NCBI GenBank assembly: GCA_016709305.1
Contig: JADJNA010000047.1
Location: forward strand, 62,001-126,000
Length of the DNA: 64,000 bases
Direction of reading: 5' to 3'
DNA from: Candidatus Villigracilis saccharophilus
GTDB lineage: Bacteria > Chloroflexota > Anaerolineae > Anaerolineales > Villigracilaceae
In this document: positions 51,043 through 60,164 of the stretch, in pieces
Layout of the letters: every line of letters begins with the position of its first letter
How positions within the stretch are numbered: position 1 is the first letter of the stretch
The notes under the pieces: generated by a model
Database searches by the model: none
The model's input: the letters and a program-made list of their open reading frames with translations, nothing else
What the model was told of the DNA's origin: nothing
Translations under genes and position numbers: made by a program

Positions 51043-51843
51043 ATGCAACTACTCATCGGATTTACTCTCGCCCTCATCATCGCGTATCTCGCCTATCGCG
51101 CGCGCAGCTTAATCAAAGGTGGGGCAGTTGCAGCGACATTTACTGGCACAATCATTTTTGGAATTGGAGGATGGGAATGGGCTATTTTATTACTCACATT
51201 TTTCATTACCTCATCTGTTCTCAGCCGCGCCTTTAAGAAACGCAAACAAGGTCTCAACGAAAAATTTTCAAAAGGACACGAGCGTGATGCCGGCCAGGTC
51301 TTTGGGAACGGCGGCATCGCCACTGCATTCGCAGCACTGCATTATTTTTACCCGGAATCAATCATCCCATGGCTCGGATTCGCCGCAGCACTCGCCGCAG
51401 TCAATGCCGACACATGGGCAACTGAATTGGGCGTGCTGAATCCTCATCCCCCAAGAATTATCACCAACTTAAAAAAAGCGGTGGAAAAAGGCACTTCAGG
51501 CGGGATCTCATTATTCGGCACGCTCGCATCCCTGGCAGGTTCGGCGCTAATTGGGATACTCGCCTCTGCGCTTAACCCGACAGTTGATTCTGTGCCAATA
51601 TTTTTTATCGTCACCCTGGCAGGACTCGCCGGCTCCTTATTTGACTCTTTCCTCGGCGCGACAGTGCAAGCCATATACTTTTGCCCAAAGGATCATAAAG
51701 AAACCGAGAAACATCCATTGCATACCTGCGGCACACCCACCACCCTGATACGCGGTTGGAAATGGCTTAATAATGATTGGGTCAATTTTGCGTGCAGTGT
51801 ATTCGGCGTACTCACCAGCCTCCTACTCAAAGGACTCTTGTAA
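51043..51843 (+). CDS. DUF92 (TIGR00297) membrane protein
   Basis: 266 residues with about six helices. LIKGGAVAATFTGTIIFGIG, the loop KERDAGQVFGNGGIATAFA, NADTWATELGVL and KAVEKGTSGGISLFGTLASL are the conserved blocks of DUF92, a family that includes plant VTE6 phytyl-phosphate kinase. A prenyl-phosphate kinase role is possible. CGTPTTLIRGWKWLNNDWVN is the typical C-terminal motif. Confidence 0.88.
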   Translation: MQLLIGFTLALIIAYLAYRARSLIKGGAVAATFTGTIIFGIGGWEWAILLLTFFITSSVLSRAFKKRKQGLNEKFSKGHERDAGQVFGNGGIATAFAALHYFYPESIIPWLGFAAALAAVNADTWATELGVLNPHPPRIITNLKKAVEKGTSGGISLFGTLASLAGSALIGILASALNPTVDSVPIFFIVTLAGLAGSLFDSFLGATVQAIYFCPKDHKETEKHPLHTCGTPTTLIRGWKWLNNDWVNFACSVFGVLTSLLLKGLL

Positions 51844-51845
51844 TC

Positions 51846-52877
51846 ATGACATCCTCATCAAACCCCATACTCGTCACAGGCGCCAGCGGATTTGTCGCGC
51901 TGCACACCGTCATCCAGCTTCGTCAGCAGGGCTACAAAGTCCGCGCAACCTTGAGAACGAATTCACGCGAAGCAGAAGTTCGCGAGACAATCGCAAAACA
52001 AGCTGATAGAAACGACAGACTCGAAATCATCACAGCAGACTTAACTCAGGACGCAGGCTGGAATGAAGCCATGAACGGTTGCGACTTCGTTTTGCATATC
52101 GCATCCCCATTTCCGCTTTTTGAGCCAAAGGATGAAGATGAACTGATCATTCCAGCCGTTCAAGGGACACTGCGTGTCCTGCGGGCCGCGCACCTCGCAA
52201 AGGTCAAACGGGTTGTGCAGGTTTCTTCGGTTGCAGCAATATCAGCAGGTCACGCGGGGGAGGACCGCGCCTTCAATGAAGAGGATTGGTCTATTATTGA
52301 AAATAATATCGGGTCGTACTCAAAAAGCAAGACCCTTGCAGAACGCGCCGCCTGGGACTTTATCAATGGCTCAGAAAATATCAACAAGATGGAAATGGTG
52401 TCCATCAACCCGCCGCTGATCTTTGGACCCGTTCTCAACAAAGATTTTCCCACTTCAGCAGAAATGATTCGCACCTACATGCTTGGACAAATCCCCGGGG
52501 TGGGACGCATCAAAGTGGGTATTGTTGATGTGCGCGATGTCGCTTCCGCCATACTCCTCGGTATGACCACTCCTGAAGCGGCCGGGAAGCGCTTTTTGTG
52601 TTCTGCAGGCACGATCTGGATCAAAGACCTTGCCGATCTGCTTTACAAGAAATACGGAAAACGCGGCTATAAGATACCCCGAATATTATTCCCCTCCATT
52701 GCCATAAAGATACTGGCGCTTTTCGACAAGAAGATCGCCCTGGTCGTCCAAAGCCTGGACTGGGATTTTACGCTTTCGAATGAAAACGCAAAGAATATCC
52801 TCAAATGGACGTCACGCTCAAAAGAAGAAGCCACTCTTGCGATGGCAGAAAGTCTGATCGAACAAGGTTTTGTATAA
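51846..52877 (+). CDS. NAD(P)-dependent epimerase/dehydrogenase, dihydroflavonol-reductase-like
   Basis: 343 residues, extended SDR. TGASGFVALHT binds NADP near residue 11-21; RTNSREAEVR matches the dihydroflavonol 4-reductase subgroup; VQVSSVAAIS carries the catalytic serine and YSKSKTLAE the YxxxK pair. The family reduces aldehydes or ketones of varied small molecules. It starts 3 bp after the DUF92 gene, so the two are one operon. Confidence 0.85.
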   Translation: MTSSSNPILVTGASGFVALHTVIQLRQQGYKVRATLRTNSREAEVRETIAKQADRNDRLEIITADLTQDAGWNEAMNGCDFVLHIASPFPLFEPKDEDELIIPAVQGTLRVLRAAHLAKVKRVVQVSSVAAISAGHAGEDRAFNEEDWSIIENNIGSYSKSKTLAERAAWDFINGSENINKMEMVSINPPLIFGPVLNKDFPTSAEMIRTYMLGQIPGVGRIKVGIVDVRDVASAILLGMTTPEAAGKRFLCSAGTIWIKDLADLLYKKYGKRGYKIPRILFPSIAIKILALFDKKIALVVQSLDWDFTLSNENAKNILKWTSRSKEEATLAMAESLIEQGFV

Positions 52878-52910
52878 ACGTGCGTCGCACATAATATTGC
52901 AGGAGCAGAC

Positions 52911-53904
52911 ATGAATTATCTACCAAATGAATCCCGCTATACCTCCATGCGCTACAACCGCTCCGGCCGCAGCGGACTTAAACTCCCTGCCATCTCACTT
53001 GGCTTATGGCATAACTTCGGCGGCGTGGACACATTCAGCAACAGCCGCGAAATGGTTTTGCGCGCATTTGATCTGGGCATCACGCATTTTGATCTGGCTA
53101 AATAATTACGGCCCTCCCCCCGGCTCCGCCGAAGAGACCTTTGGACAGGTCATGGCAAAGGACTTAAAACCCTACCGTGATGAACTCATCATCTCATCCA
53201 AAGCAGGCTATACCATGTGGGATGGTCCTTATGGAGACTGGGGCTCACGCAAATATTTGATCTCCAGCCTTGACCAAAGCCTGAATCGCATGGGGCTTGA
53301 GTACGTGGACATTTTCTACCATCACCGCCCCGACCCTGAGACTCCGCTTGAAGAGACCATGCGCGCGCTCGATCACATCGTCCGCAGCGGGCGGGCGCTT
53401 TACGTGGGCATCTCAAATTACCCGGCAGAAAAAACACGAGAAGCCGCAAAAATCCTGCGAGAACTCGGCACGCAGTGTCTGATCCACCAGCCTGTTTACA
53501 GTATGTTCAACCGCTGGGTGGAACCTGAATTGCTCAACACGCTCAAAGAGGAAGGCATCGGCTGTATCCCGTTCTCACCACTCGCGCAAGGATTGCTAAC
53601 CAACAAGTATCTTGGCGGCAATATTCCTGAAGGCTCACGTGCCTCAAAAGCACACGGCTTTCTGAAACCCGCCAATATCACGAATGATAAATTAGCCAAA
53701 GTAAATAAACTGAACGAGATCGCGCAATCCCGTGAACAGACTTTGGCTCAAATGGCTTTAGCATGGGTTTTACGTCATAAATGCATGACATCTGTTTTGA
53801 TCGGCGCCAGTAAAGTAGAACAGATCGAAGATGCGGTGGGAACGTTGAACAGGCTGGATTTCACAGCCGAAGAACTGGAACAGATCGAAGTTATATTGAA
53901 ATAG
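52911..53904 (+). CDS. Aldo/keto reductase (YghZ-like) with an internal frameshift
   Basis: The N-terminal frame runs from ATG 52911 (AGGAG upstream) through YNRSGRSGLKLPAISLGLW to GITHFDLA, then stops. The next frame continues NNYGPPPGSAEETFGQVMA with ELIISSKAGYTMWDGPYG and IFYHHRPDPETPLEETMRAL to the end at 53904. One extra A in the AAA at 53100-53102 explains it, and the restored DLA-NNYGPPPGSAEE is the catalytic-Tyr region of the YghZ/L-glyceraldehyde 3-phosphate reductase group. Corrected length is about 330 residues. Confidence 0.85.
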
Positions 53905-53908
53905 AAAA

Positions 53909-53941
53909 AAAACTCCGGGTTCAAAATGTACCCGGAGTTTT
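53909..53941. terminator. Bidirectional terminator
   Basis: AAAACTCCGGGT (53909-53920) and ACCCGGAGTTTT (53930-53941), 9-nt loop, between the aldo/keto reductase and the convergent uridine-kinase-like gene. Confidence 0.9.
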
Positions 53942-53948
53942 GATTTAA

Positions 53949-55652
53949 CTACCCTCTCCAAATCTTGAAATCCTTCAAACCTGATCCGCCCAAGAATTCG
54001 CGCACAATTGAATTTGCTGGAACCAGACTCGCATCCAGCGGCAGGAACCATTCAAGGAAGGCGAGCAATCTGCGCGCTTCAATATACTCGGGAGCACGGT
54101 ATTGCACCTGCCGAAGCAGGGGTTCAGCAAATGGTCTGAGCACAGACAGCTCATAGACCAGCGCGGAATTAAACATTACATCTGCATTTTCCTGATATGG
54201 GAAAATGTGGCGCTTCTCGCCACGGCGTACTGATTCCCAACGGCTGATCGTCTGCGCGGCAGAATATCCGCGCTCGCGGGCATCCCGCACCATGCGGCGG
54301 ATGAGGCGCGTATCAGTCGTCGAGACTCGATTGTGGCGGTCAAGGTTGAGCTGTGTCAATGCGGAGACATAGACTCGAAACGCCGCACCAGACCAACGGT
54401 CAGAAATGAGGCGCGGATTCATTCCATGAATCCCTTCCAAAATAAGCGGCTGCCCATCCTTCAGTTGGAGGATGTCGCCCGCCTCGCTCTTCCCTGACTT
54501 GAAGTTGTAACGTGGCAACTGGACCTTTTCTCCAGCGAGAATTTTTTCAAGATCTTCTGCGAGACGGGGTAAGTCCAATGCTTCGAGATTTTCGAAATCA
54601 GGCTTGCCATCTTCCCCAAGCGGAGTCTTGTCACGGTCAATAAAATAATTATCCAGTTCAAGCGGATACGGCGAGATGCCGCGCGCAAGTAATTGAATCG
54701 CCAGTCGGCGGGAAGTGGTTGTCTTCCCAGAAGACGATGGACCAGCGATCAGGATAATTCTGGAATTTTTTTGAGCGATCTGCTGGGCGATATCCGCGAC
54801 GTTTAGTTCATGCAAGGCTTCAGAGACAAGCAATATCTCATCGGCACGACCTGACAGTACCGCATCATTGAGAGCGCCGACATTATCAATGTTGAGACTC
54901 TCCAGCCAATCGCCATATTGGCGAAAGGTATTGATCAGTTTGGGGTAATCACCCATCGGCTCAAGATCCGTAGGCGCATGTCGGCGCGGGAATTGAATGG
55001 TAAATCCACCATTGATAAGATTCAGGTCAAACCAACGCAAATACCCAGTGGATGGAACCATATAGCCGTGCATGTAATCCATTTGACCATTGAGGCTGTA
55101 AAGCGTGACGTAATCTTTTTGGCGGTATGCGAACAAACGGACTTTATCGTCATAGCCGCGCATCTTGAAATATTCTATGGCGACCTGCGCAGGAACTTCC
55201 TTGCGCTCGTACGGATGGTTTTCTTCGACCAGCTTCTGCATGTGGAGCTTGAGTGCGTCTAGTTCGTCTTGTGCAAGAGCGCCGCGTTCTGTAACCTGAC
55301 AATAAAATCCACCCGATGAGAGCGAATGATCGATCGTAAGTTTGCCATTCGGGAAAAGATCCATAAATGCCATTTCCAACAGAAAGACAAGTGAACGCCG
55401 GTAAATGCGCGCACCGTCAGCTGAGTCCATGGTGACGGGGGTGCAGCGCGCTTCCATCTCGATTAAATATGACAGTTCATGGATCTCATTATTGATAATC
55501 GCCGCGACAATCGGCGCGCTAAAATCATCTTTGACCGTTTGCAGAAATTCCCCCACAGATGCTCCACGCGGACCTTCAAGCACACGTCCATCAGAGAGAT
55601 GGAGTTCAATGTTTTTATTGGGTGGAACGATATTTATTGACATAGGATTCAT
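53949..55652 (-). CDS. Nucleoside kinase with ThrRS-type TGS/editing domains and a uridine kinase domain
   Basis: 567 residues in two parts. Residues 1-270 resemble the ThrRS N-terminus: a TGS-like domain (LHLSDGRVLEGPRGASVGEF) and a second domain with HSLSSGGFYCQV and YERKEVP. Residues 285-567 are a phosphoribulokinase/uridine kinase: Walker A GPSSSGKTTTSRR, the block LDNYFIDRDKTPLGEDGKPD and ILEGIHGMNP. This domain pairing is known as a conserved nucleoside kinase of Thermotoga and Clostridia. I use the ATG at 55652. It is 9 bp downstream of the ketopantoate reductase gene, so they probably share a transcript. Confidence 0.87.
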   Translation of the reverse strand: MNPMSINIVPPNKNIELHLSDGRVLEGPRGASVGEFLQTVKDDFSAPIVAAIINNEIHELSYLIEMEARCTPVTMDSADGARIYRRSLVFLLEMAFMDLFPNGKLTIDHSLSSGGFYCQVTERGALAQDELDALKLHMQKLVEENHPYERKEVPAQVAIEYFKMRGYDDKVRLFAYRQKDYVTLYSLNGQMDYMHGYMVPSTGYLRWFDLNLINGGFTIQFPRRHAPTDLEPMGDYPKLINTFRQYGDWLESLNIDNVGALNDAVLSGRADEILLVSEALHELNVADIAQQIAQKNSRIILIAGPSSSGKTTTSRRLAIQLLARGISPYPLELDNYFIDRDKTPLGEDGKPDFENLEALDLPRLAEDLEKILAGEKVQLPRYNFKSGKSEAGDILQLKDGQPLILEGIHGMNPRLISDRWSGAAFRVYVSALTQLNLDRHNRVSTTDTRLIRRMVRDARERGYSAAQTISRWESVRRGEKRHIFPYQENADVMFNSALVYELSVLRPFAEPLLRQVQYRAPEYIEARRLLAFLEWFLPLDASLVPANSIVREFLGGSGLKDFKIWRG

Positions 55653-55661
55653 TGTCAAAGG

Positions 55662-56765
55662 TCAAGCTAATTTTTTACTTTTAACCTGGGATAAAAGTTT
55701 CTCGGGTTGATTTGCGTATTCTTCGAGCGGGATTTCCTTGTTTGTCAAAGCCAGCAGTGTTTCAGTTAGCGCTGCATTGACAGGCGTGGGAACATTGAAT
55801 TCCCTGCCTGCGCGCACGACTGCGCCGTGCAGATATTCGATCTCGCTTTGGCCGCGCCCAGAATACAGGTCGATATGAAAAGAGGGCATCTTGGCGCCGC
55901 GGCCGCTGCCAGCGGCACGAGAGAGGAACGGCTTCGAAAGCCAGAGCGGAAACTTTGCGGCAAGAGCCAGTAATTTCACAGGCGTACCCGGCAGATCTGT
56001 CACTTGCAGATTTTGCGCTGCCATAACCGCCAGACATTCGCTCAACATATCTATTTCAAGTTTATATAATTTGTTGTTGGCAAAGACTTGCGCGGCTGTC
56101 ATATTAAGTATCGCGGAAGTTGGATTGGCGATCAGGTTGGTTAGCATCTTCGACCATTTCATCCCATGCGGTTCAGGATACAACTGACAATTCAAAAATG
56201 CGCCGTCCAACGCGGCGACTAGTTTTTCAGAAAGTGGATGTCCAGCCGCCACACCAACACCGCGCAGTTTTTCCAGCACGATATCGCCAACCCCGCGGCG
56301 TCCGATCGCCGAGGTGACCGTGCCATAGATGACCTTGTCCGCCCCAAGTTCACGCGCGATCAGTTGTTCATTCTCAACACCGTTCGAGAGGCAAAGCATG
56401 GGCGGAAGTTTATCGGCAAAGGGTTTCATCCCATCCAATGCAACAGCGGTGTCGAAGGATTTCAACGCAAATAACGCAACATCAAATGGACCAAATTTCA
56501 GAGATTCCTCCAGTGAAGATACCATTACGAAAGAGCGTGGGGAAACGATAAAGGCGTCCTTTGTTTTTCGTCTTTCATCAATGGTCAACTCGAGGCGCAA
56601 ACCCCGCTCGCGCAATTCGTCCACGATCTTTTGCTGTTCAACAAAAATAACATTATGACCGGCGAGGATAAGAGAACCGCCAAAATACGTCCCGATGGCG
56701 CCAGCGCCAAAGACAAGTACATTTAAGCGTTCGGTTGGTTTTAAGTTGGGTATGGATGATTGCAA
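55662..56765 (-). CDS. panE: 2-Dehydropantoate 2-reductase (ketopantoate reductase)
   Basis: 367 residues. GAGAIGTYFG near residue 20 binds NADPH; LFALKSFDT and the catalytic lysine segment KWSKMLTNLIANPTSAI (Lys and the N/S pair), then HIDLYSGRGQSEIEYLHG near the end complete the ApbA/PanE fold. It reduces ketopantoate to pantoate in CoA synthesis; some homologues act on other 2-keto acids. It precedes the TGS-uridine kinase gene on the same strand. Confidence 0.87.
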   Translation of the reverse strand: MQSSIPNLKPTERLNVLVFGAGAIGTYFGGSLILAGHNVIFVEQQKIVDELRERGLRLELTIDERRKTKDAFIVSPRSFVMVSSLEESLKFGPFDVALFALKSFDTAVALDGMKPFADKLPPMLCLSNGVENEQLIARELGADKVIYGTVTSAIGRRGVGDIVLEKLRGVGVAAGHPLSEKLVAALDGAFLNCQLYPEPHGMKWSKMLTNLIANPTSAILNMTAAQVFANNKLYKLEIDMLSECLAVMAAQNLQVTDLPGTPVKLLALAAKFPLWLSKPFLSRAAGSGRGAKMPSFHIDLYSGRGQSEIEYLHGAVVRAGREFNVPTPVNAALTETLLALTNKEIPLEEYANQPEKLLSQVKSKKLA

Positions 56766-56822
56766 AGCTGCCTCTGAAAAGATTTATTCTTTGGTGTGAA
56801 ATTACCTGTTTACGCTCAACCC

Positions 56823-57463
56823 CTAATCCGTATCTTTCCAATGGGCATGATCATTAATCCGATCGATCGCCCAGCGATGCTGGTGCGGATAATACATCAG
56901 CTGCGCGAAGGCGGTGTTACCGAACCGAAAGCGCGTACCTGAATTATTCGCCTGCGGAGCAACCCGATAACCGCATGCATGAACTGGTTCAAGAGGCCGC
57001 CATGTGACACGATCAAATAGCGTGCAGGTTCACGCTTAAGCAGGCTTTGTAATGCCTGTCCTGCCCGCAGGAATAATTCCCAATCGCCTTCCCCATCACC
57101 ACCAACAGGGTCATACGGAGTGCTGAATTGGGGATGGGTGAAGTTCTGACGAACTTCATGCGCCGTAAGCCCTGAAAAATCGCCATTGTCACGTTCAAGC
57201 CAGAGCGGATCAAACTCAACAGTCACATTGAGTGTGGCTGCAATAATTTCGGAGGTCTCTTTTGTTCTAATAAGCGGGCTGGAGATCAGCAGATCAAATT
57301 TAGCATTTTCATTCTTCCAGCGTTCAGCAAGAGCCCGTGCCTGCGCACGGCCAGTGTCTGTGAGCGGATAATCCGCCTGTCCCTGCCAGCGCGCTTCGGC
57401 ATTCCCGACCGATTCGCCATGACGGACTAAAGTGATATGAAAAGGCTGAGGTCTATTCTCCAT
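56823..57463 (-). CDS. Histidine phosphatase family protein, frameshifted near the end
   Basis: LVRHGESVGNAE gives the catalytic RHG motif at about residue 12-15; SSPLIRTKETSEI, WLERDNGDFSGLT and SHGGLLNQFMH complete the phosphoglycerate-mutase/phosphatase fold. The ORF ends at 56897 with a basic tail, but one base later the chain continues as NNSGTRFRFGNTAFAQLMYY and HQHRWAIDRINDHAHW, to TAG at 56823. A C missing from CTCCG near 56952 (expected LLPQANNSG) explains it. Corrected, about 213 residues. Its start overlaps the glycosyltransferase stop by 11 bp. Confidence 0.83.
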
Positions 57464-58409
57464 CTTTTGGCTTCGCCCCCTTTATCAAGTAAATTGGCCT
57501 GCGCTTCACTTCCTGGAAAATATAGCCTACATACACACCGATAAAGCCAAGCAGAATCATAATAATACCGCTTGCGATAAGCATGATCGCCATCAACGAA
57601 CTCCAACCAGCCACGATTCGTTCAGTTTGTCCGGTAAGCCACAAAGCTGCCACATAGATCATTTGGGCTGCAGCCAAAACAAGGAACCCCAACCCCGTGC
57701 TCAACCCGATATACAACGGCGCAAGCGAAAAAGAAAAAACAGCATCTGAGGCCAGGCGGAACATTTTTCCCAATGAATATTTCGATTCACCGCCAACGCG
57801 GGCTGGTTCTTGATATGGAAGGATGACACTGGAATATCCCATCCATGAGATCATGCCGCGCAGGAAGCGGTGGTACTCACGCATTGAACGCAGACCATCA
57901 AGCGCAGCGCGGGAAAGCGCACGAAAATCTGCGGCACCGCGCAACACCTGAGTACCACTTACCACGTTGATCAAACGGTAGAAAAGATTGGATGACCACT
58001 TCTTAAATGATATCGAGCCACCATCATCCATGCGTTGAGTTTGAACAATATCATATCCATTCCGGATGAGGTCAATCATTTGCAATATCAATTCAGGCGG
58101 GTGTTGACCGTCACCGTCCATTGTGATGACAATCTCACCCAACGCAGCGTCTAGTCCAGCCGTCAGTGCGGCTTGATGTCCAAAATTACGACTAAGTTGA
58201 AGCACGGAAATACGCGGGTCGCCCTCCGCAATTTTTCGGAGCGCAGCAACCGTCCCGTCGCTGGAACCGTCATCTACATAAATAAATTGAAAATCGTATG
58301 GAAGAGAATCCACAACATCACGGACATGTGCGTGGGTTTGCCCCACGATGACCGCTTCGTTATAAACAGGGATAACCAGATCAACTTTGAGCTTATGATT
58401 CGGAGACAC
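57453..58409 (-). CDS. Polyprenyl-phosphate glycosyltransferase, GT2 with two C-terminal membrane helices
   Basis: 318 residues. VDLVIPVYNEA, DDGSSDGT, MDGDGQHPPE (DxD) and RGAADFRALSRAAL match the GtrB/ArnC/DPM-type bactoprenol glycosyltransferases. Two helices near residues 240-260 and 270-295 anchor it. It would put a sugar on a lipid carrier for surface glycans. It overlaps the histidine phosphatase gene, and these two genes are read together. Confidence 0.9.
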   Translation of the reverse strand: MSPNHKLKVDLVIPVYNEAVIVGQTHAHVRDVVDSLPYDFQFIYVDDGSSDGTVAALRKIAEGDPRISVLQLSRNFGHQAALTAGLDAALGEIVITMDGDGQHPPELILQMIDLIRNGYDIVQTQRMDDGGSISFKKWSSNLFYRLINVVSGTQVLRGAADFRALSRAALDGLRSMREYHRFLRGMISWMGYSSVILPYQEPARVGGESKYSLGKMFRLASDAVFSFSLAPLYIGLSTGLGFLVLAAAQMIYVAALWLTGQTERIVAGWSSLMAIMLIASGIIMILLGFIGVYVGYIFQEVKRRPIYLIKGAKPKDGE

Positions 58410-58430
58410 GCAGGAATTTTACCATGCGCG

Positions 58431-60125
58431 TCAAAACCCGACCCCGTGCCTGTCGTCCAATAAACGGAGGGTACGTTCTGCTTCTGCAGTTCTCTGTACC
58501 CCATCCCAGCCGAGGGATTCGCCCAAAATATCGGCAAGTTCAAAGATGCTTTCCTTCGTCAACTTACCAAGCATGGCAAGCATGGTACGGCGCAGGACAA
58601 TATCATCAAGGTGACGAACTTTTTCATACTGCACAAGGAACTGTATCTCACGGCGGGTGTAACCGGGCAGAGACTTTAGTGCTTCATCCGTTCCGCGTTT
58701 GATAAAATTAGCGATGGCCTCGGCACGCGTGCCATATCTTTCAAACAAGGGGTGGAGCACGGTCTGGTCGAGTCCAGTCCAGGCAGCCAGGCTCTCAAGG
58801 TGCTTTTTCCGATCCTCCTCGCTGCGCGGATAGCCGCGCCCGCCGCCAATGGGCAGGTCGGTTGTGTATTTTTGGCGGGATTTTCCAAGGAACGCAAGAA
58901 CTTTGTCTGTGACTTGCTCACTAAATGCCCGGAAGGAAGTCCACTTGCCGCCAACCAGAGAATAGACGGGGAAACTCAGATTTGTCCAATCACCGCTCAA
59001 TACTTCGATATGATGATCACGGCTGTATTGCCCTGTGGTTTTCCCGCTGCCGCTATTCGCTAATGGACGCACGCCGGTAAAGCGGAAGACGATCTGTTCA
59101 CGGGTTAATTTGATGGATGGGAATACCCGCGAGATCATTTCAATAAAATAATCCACCTCTTCTTCTGTACAGCGCGCTTCATCCGGGTTTTCTATCTTTA
59201 TATCAGATGTACCGATCAAGACACGGTCAAATAACGGGAAGATCAATACAATGCGCCCATCTTTATTCTCAAAGAAAAACTCATTCCCGCCAATTGCAGC
59301 GCGTAACTCGGGATTATCCACAACAAGGTGTGAGCCTTTGGTACCGCCAACATATCTGGTTGACAGACCAAAATTGTGGTTTGTAGAATCGATCCACGGA
59401 CCGGCAGCATTGATCACAAGCTTTGGGTGAACTTCGAAGGTTTCATCGGTCAACTCATCGCGCAGAATGACCGTATTCTTTTCGCCATTGACCATGCTGA
59501 CATAGTTCAACGCACGCGCATTAGGGGTTTCTGATTCCGCATCCAGGACAATTTCAAGAGCCAGTCTTTCAGGATCTGAGATCAACCCATCATAATATGT
59601 CCCGGTATTAACGATCTCAGGATTAAGCAGCTTCCATTTACTCAGCGAACTTCCGCGGGATAGCACCGTATGTCTCGGCACAGTCCGATTTTTTCCCGTG
59701 TAGGCATCATACATGATCAAACCAAGTTTGATGATAATCGAACCACGTTCAGACGGTTTGTCAAGCCAGCCTAAAAATTTAAGCGGAGCGTTTAGCATCC
59801 CGGAAAAATATTTAAATATGGGGATCGTCGTCGGCAACGGGCTGACAATATGCGGCGCGTTCTGGATCATGCGGTTACGTTCGCGCACGGCTTCCCGCAC
59901 CAAACGAAATTCACCGTTCTCCAGATAACGGATACCGCCATGCGCCATATGTGAGGATGCGGCACTCGCCCCGGAGCAAAAATCGCCGCGATCAATAAGC
60001 AGCACATCCACACCATTGAGACCCAGGTCGCGGAACGTGCCGATCCCGTTAATCCCTGCGCCGACGATGAGCACAGAAATTTCCGGGTTATCTTTTATTT
60101 GAGCTAGAATTTCTTGTCGGTTCAT
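58431..60125 (-). CDS. glpD: Glycerol-3-phosphate dehydrogenase, FAD-dependent
   Basis: 564 residues. LIVGAGINGIGTFRD binds FAD near residue 20; RGDFCSGASAASSHMAHGGIR is the GlpD flavin loop; GTKGSHLVV, VLIGTSDIKIENPD and LVGGKWTSFRAF are family blocks, then the C-terminal helical domain (LPIGGGRGYPRSEE onward). It oxidises glycerol 3-phosphate and passes electrons to quinone. I chose ATG 60125; a TTG 30 bp upstream is an alternative. It follows glpK by about 40 bp, same operon. Confidence 0.93.
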   Translation of the reverse strand: MNRQEILAQIKDNPEISVLIVGAGINGIGTFRDLGLNGVDVLLIDRGDFCSGASAASSHMAHGGIRYLENGEFRLVREAVRERNRMIQNAPHIVSPLPTTIPIFKYFSGMLNAPLKFLGWLDKPSERGSIIIKLGLIMYDAYTGKNRTVPRHTVLSRGSSLSKWKLLNPEIVNTGTYYDGLISDPERLALEIVLDAESETPNARALNYVSMVNGEKNTVILRDELTDETFEVHPKLVINAAGPWIDSTNHNFGLSTRYVGGTKGSHLVVDNPELRAAIGGNEFFFENKDGRIVLIFPLFDRVLIGTSDIKIENPDEARCTEEEVDYFIEMISRVFPSIKLTREQIVFRFTGVRPLANSGSGKTTGQYSRDHHIEVLSGDWTNLSFPVYSLVGGKWTSFRAFSEQVTDKVLAFLGKSRQKYTTDLPIGGGRGYPRSEEDRKKHLESLAAWTGLDQTVLHPLFERYGTRAEAIANFIKRGTDEALKSLPGYTRREIQFLVQYEKVRHLDDIVLRRTMLAMLGKLTKESIFELADILGESLGWDGVQRTAEAERTLRLLDDRHGVGF

Positions 60126-60164
60126 ATCGGTTCTTGTTGAACGATTAAAGTTCAACCCTCTTAT

